From Cupriavidus sp. (GTDB lineage Bacteria; Pseudomonadota; Gammaproteobacteria; Burkholderiales; Burkholderiaceae): DNA of 5,769 nt. The DNA is taken from contig JABFVP010000544.1 in assembly GCA_013362725.1 (NCBI GenBank), positions 1 to 5,769 of the forward strand. The letters are read 5' to 3'. Position 1 is the stretch's first letter, and every line of letters starts with the position of its first letter. A program made the translations under genes and the position numbers. The notes under the pieces were generated by a model that saw nothing but the letters and a program-made list of their open reading frames with translations, did not search any database and had not been told where the DNA came from. Positions 4,317 to 5,769 of the stretch are shown in pieces.

Positions 4317-5769
4317 ATGCGTTCATCGCTTCACAGGTCGACCCGTCCGGCAAGCCCGGCGGTGCGTCCGTCCGTTGCCGCCATCCTGGCGGCCATGGCC
4401 TCGTTCACCCTCGTTCCCGGTACCGCTTGCGCGCAGTCGGCGGACAGCCGCACCGCGCAGCTCGCGCCGGTGGTGGTCACTTCCACACGCACCGCGCAGT
4501 CGATCACCGAGGCGCTGCCGCATACCACGGTGGTCACGCAGCAGGACATCGCCAATGCGCAGGCGCCGGACCTGCGCACGCTGCTGCGCAGCCAGGCCGG
4601 CGTGGAGTTCGCCACCAACGGCGGCATGGGCAGCAATACCTCGCTGTTCATGCGCGGCGCCAACTCCAACCAGACCCTGATCCTGATCGATGGCGTGCGC
4701 GTGTCGGCGGCCAGCAGCGGCACCGCGCAGCTGGCCAATATCCTGCCCGACCAGATCGACCGCATCGAAGTGGTGCGCGGCAACGTCTCGGCGCTGTACG
4801 GCTCGGACGCGATCGGCGGCGTGGTGCAGATCTTCACCAAGAGCGGCGCGGGCCAGGCGCCGGCGGCCAACGCGGCGGTGGAGTACGGCAGCAACAATAC
4901 GCGCCAGGGCACGGTCGGCTATGGCGGCCAGGTTGGCGATACCTCGTTCAACCTGACCGGCTCGGCGTTCAAGACCGATGGCTTCTCGTCGATCAATACG
5001 AAGCAGGCGCCGCGCGCCAATCCCAACGACAACGCATACGAGAACCAGAGCGTGTCGGGCCAGGTAAAGCACCGCTTCACGCCCGACTGGGATGCGGGCA
5101 TCACCGGCTACTACTCCAAGAGCAAGCTGTCGTTCGACAGCGCCTTCGGCCGCCCCACCGACGAGAACCGCACCGAGAGCGAGCTGTACACGCTGTCGGC
5201 CTTCGTCAACGGCAAGCTCGGCACGGACTGGACCACGCATTTCAAGCTGTCGCAGAGCGAAGACCGCAGCGACACCTTCCTCAACGGCAACCCCAACGGC
5301 ACCTTCAATACCCGCAACCGCCAGTTCAACTGGCAGAACGAGTACGCGCTGGCCGCCGGCCATACGCTGCTGTTCGGCACCGATTACCTGCAGCAGCAGC
5401 TGGATTCCAGCGCCTACGGCGCACCCACGCGCAATGTATTCTCGGTGTTCGGCGGCTATGACGGGCGCTTCGGCAAGCACCAGCTGCAGCTCAACGCGCG
5501 CAACGACCACTATTCCGACTTCGGCAACCAGGGCAGCTTCCTGGCCGGCTACGGCTACAACCTGACCGATGCGTTCAAGCTGATCGCCAGCGTCAGCAAT
5601 GCCTTCCGCGCGCCGACCTTCAACGAGCTGTACTACCCCAACTTCGGCCAGCCCAACCTGCAGCCCGAGCGCGCCAGGTCGGTCGAGGCCGGCGTGCAGT
5701 ACACCACCGCCAGCGCCGGCCTGCTGCGCGTGACCGCGTTCGAGACGCGCTACCACGACCTGATCGTGT
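4317..5769 (+). CDS. btuB: BtuB-type TonB-dependent vitamin B12 receptor (5' part)
   Basis: The frame is open from ATG 4317 to the right edge: 484 codons, against about 600-650 for the family, so the end of the barrel is missing. The signal peptide ends at TACA/QS (after residue 39). A TonB-box-like APVVVTSTR (50-58) follows, for contact with the TonB-ExbBD energy system. The plug domain (about 65-177) shows FMRGANSNQTLILIDGVRV (111-129), ILPDQIDRIEVVRG (142-155) and ALYGSDAIGGVVQIFTKSG (159-177), all standard for TonB receptors and BtuB-like in wording. The rest is alternating aromatic beta-strands of the outer-membrane barrel, including NAFRAPTFNELYYPNFGQPNLQPERARSVEAG near the right edge (quoted in part: RAPTFNELY). 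The cobalamin riboswitch upstream makes B12 the likely cargo. The first ATG has no evident Shine-Dalgarno. GTG 4362 would also leave an intact signal peptide (MRPSVAAILAAMASF...) and is the main alternative start. Confidence 0.92.
   Translation, partial: MRSSLHRSTRPASPAVRPSVAAILAAMASFTLVPGTACAQSADSRTAQLAPVVVTSTRTAQSITEALPHTTVVTQQDIANAQAPDLRTLLRSQAGVEFATNGGMGSNTSLFMRGANSNQTLILIDGVRVSAASSGTAQLANILPDQIDRIEVVRGNVSALYGSDAIGGVVQIFTKSGAGQAPAANAAVEYGSNNTRQGTVGYGGQVGDTSFNLTGSAFKTDGFSSINTKQAPRANPNDNAYENQSVSGQVKHRFTPDWDAGITGYYSKSKLSFDSAFGRPTDENRTESELYTLSAFVNGKLGTDWTTHFKLSQSEDRSDTFLNGNPNGTFNTRNRQFNWQNEYALAAGHTLLFGTDYLQQQLDSSAYGAPTRNVFSVFGGYDGRFGKHQLQLNARNDHYSDFGNQGSFLAGYGYNLTDAFKLIASVSNAFRAPTFNELYYPNFGQPNLQPERARSVEAGVQYTTASAGLLRVTAFETRYHDLIV

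Noticed and set aside
4323..5756. A 477-codon open frame on the minus strand.
   Set aside because: It lies antisense to the receptor gene and is a GC-rich codon-position shadow: low-complexity Ala/Val/Arg/Gly protein with no recognisable domain, while the plus strand has a full BtuB-like protein.

Overview
This GC-rich window looks like chromosomal DNA of a betaproteobacterium of the order Burkholderiales, most likely Cupriavidus or Ralstonia. That placement is an inference from codon usage, protein similarity recalled from memory and gene order; no database search was run. Most of the window is core housekeeping DNA. No phage, transposase, CRISPR or other mobile gene is visible.

Layout, left to right. 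(1) 1-214 (+): the last 70 codons of an adenylate-forming acyl-CoA ligase, most like malonyl-CoA synthetase. (2) 241-358: a compound palindromic element made of two inverted REP-like hairpin units (a REPIN), lying between convergent genes. (3) On the minus strand, read right to left from 2575 to 388: an EVE-domain protein, a TauE/SafE-type membrane transporter and a secreted SIMPL (DUF541) protein. (4) 2634-2887 (-): a 6S RNA gene (ssrS), recognised from its fold and sequence signatures, with its own intrinsic terminator. It is not a protein gene. (5) 2884-3054: a dense non-coding stretch holding a long interrupted inverted repeat, a hairpin terminator and a good sigma70-like promoter. Together these may define an extra small RNA or a distal ssrS promoter. 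(6) 3126-3760 (-): zapA and a ZapB-like coiled-coil gene, overlapping by ATGA, with a promoter at 3798-3825. (7) 3926-4316 (+): a sigma70-like promoter, a full cobalamin (AdoCbl/B12) riboswitch and its expression platform. (8) 4317 to the right edge (+): the first 484 codons of a BtuB-type TonB-dependent outer-membrane receptor.

The window shows two functional groups. The first is the zapB-like/zapA/ssrS/EVE run, which places Z-ring assembly factors next to the global RNA polymerase regulator 6S RNA and a predicted modified-nucleotide-binding protein. The zapA-ssrS linkage is also known from gammaproteobacteria. The second is vitamin B12 acquisition: the riboswitch should lower receptor synthesis when B12 is plentiful. 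The two groups diverge from the 3773-3960 intergenic region. The most interesting non-coding material is the 2884-3054 stretch beside ssrS and the REPIN at 241-358.
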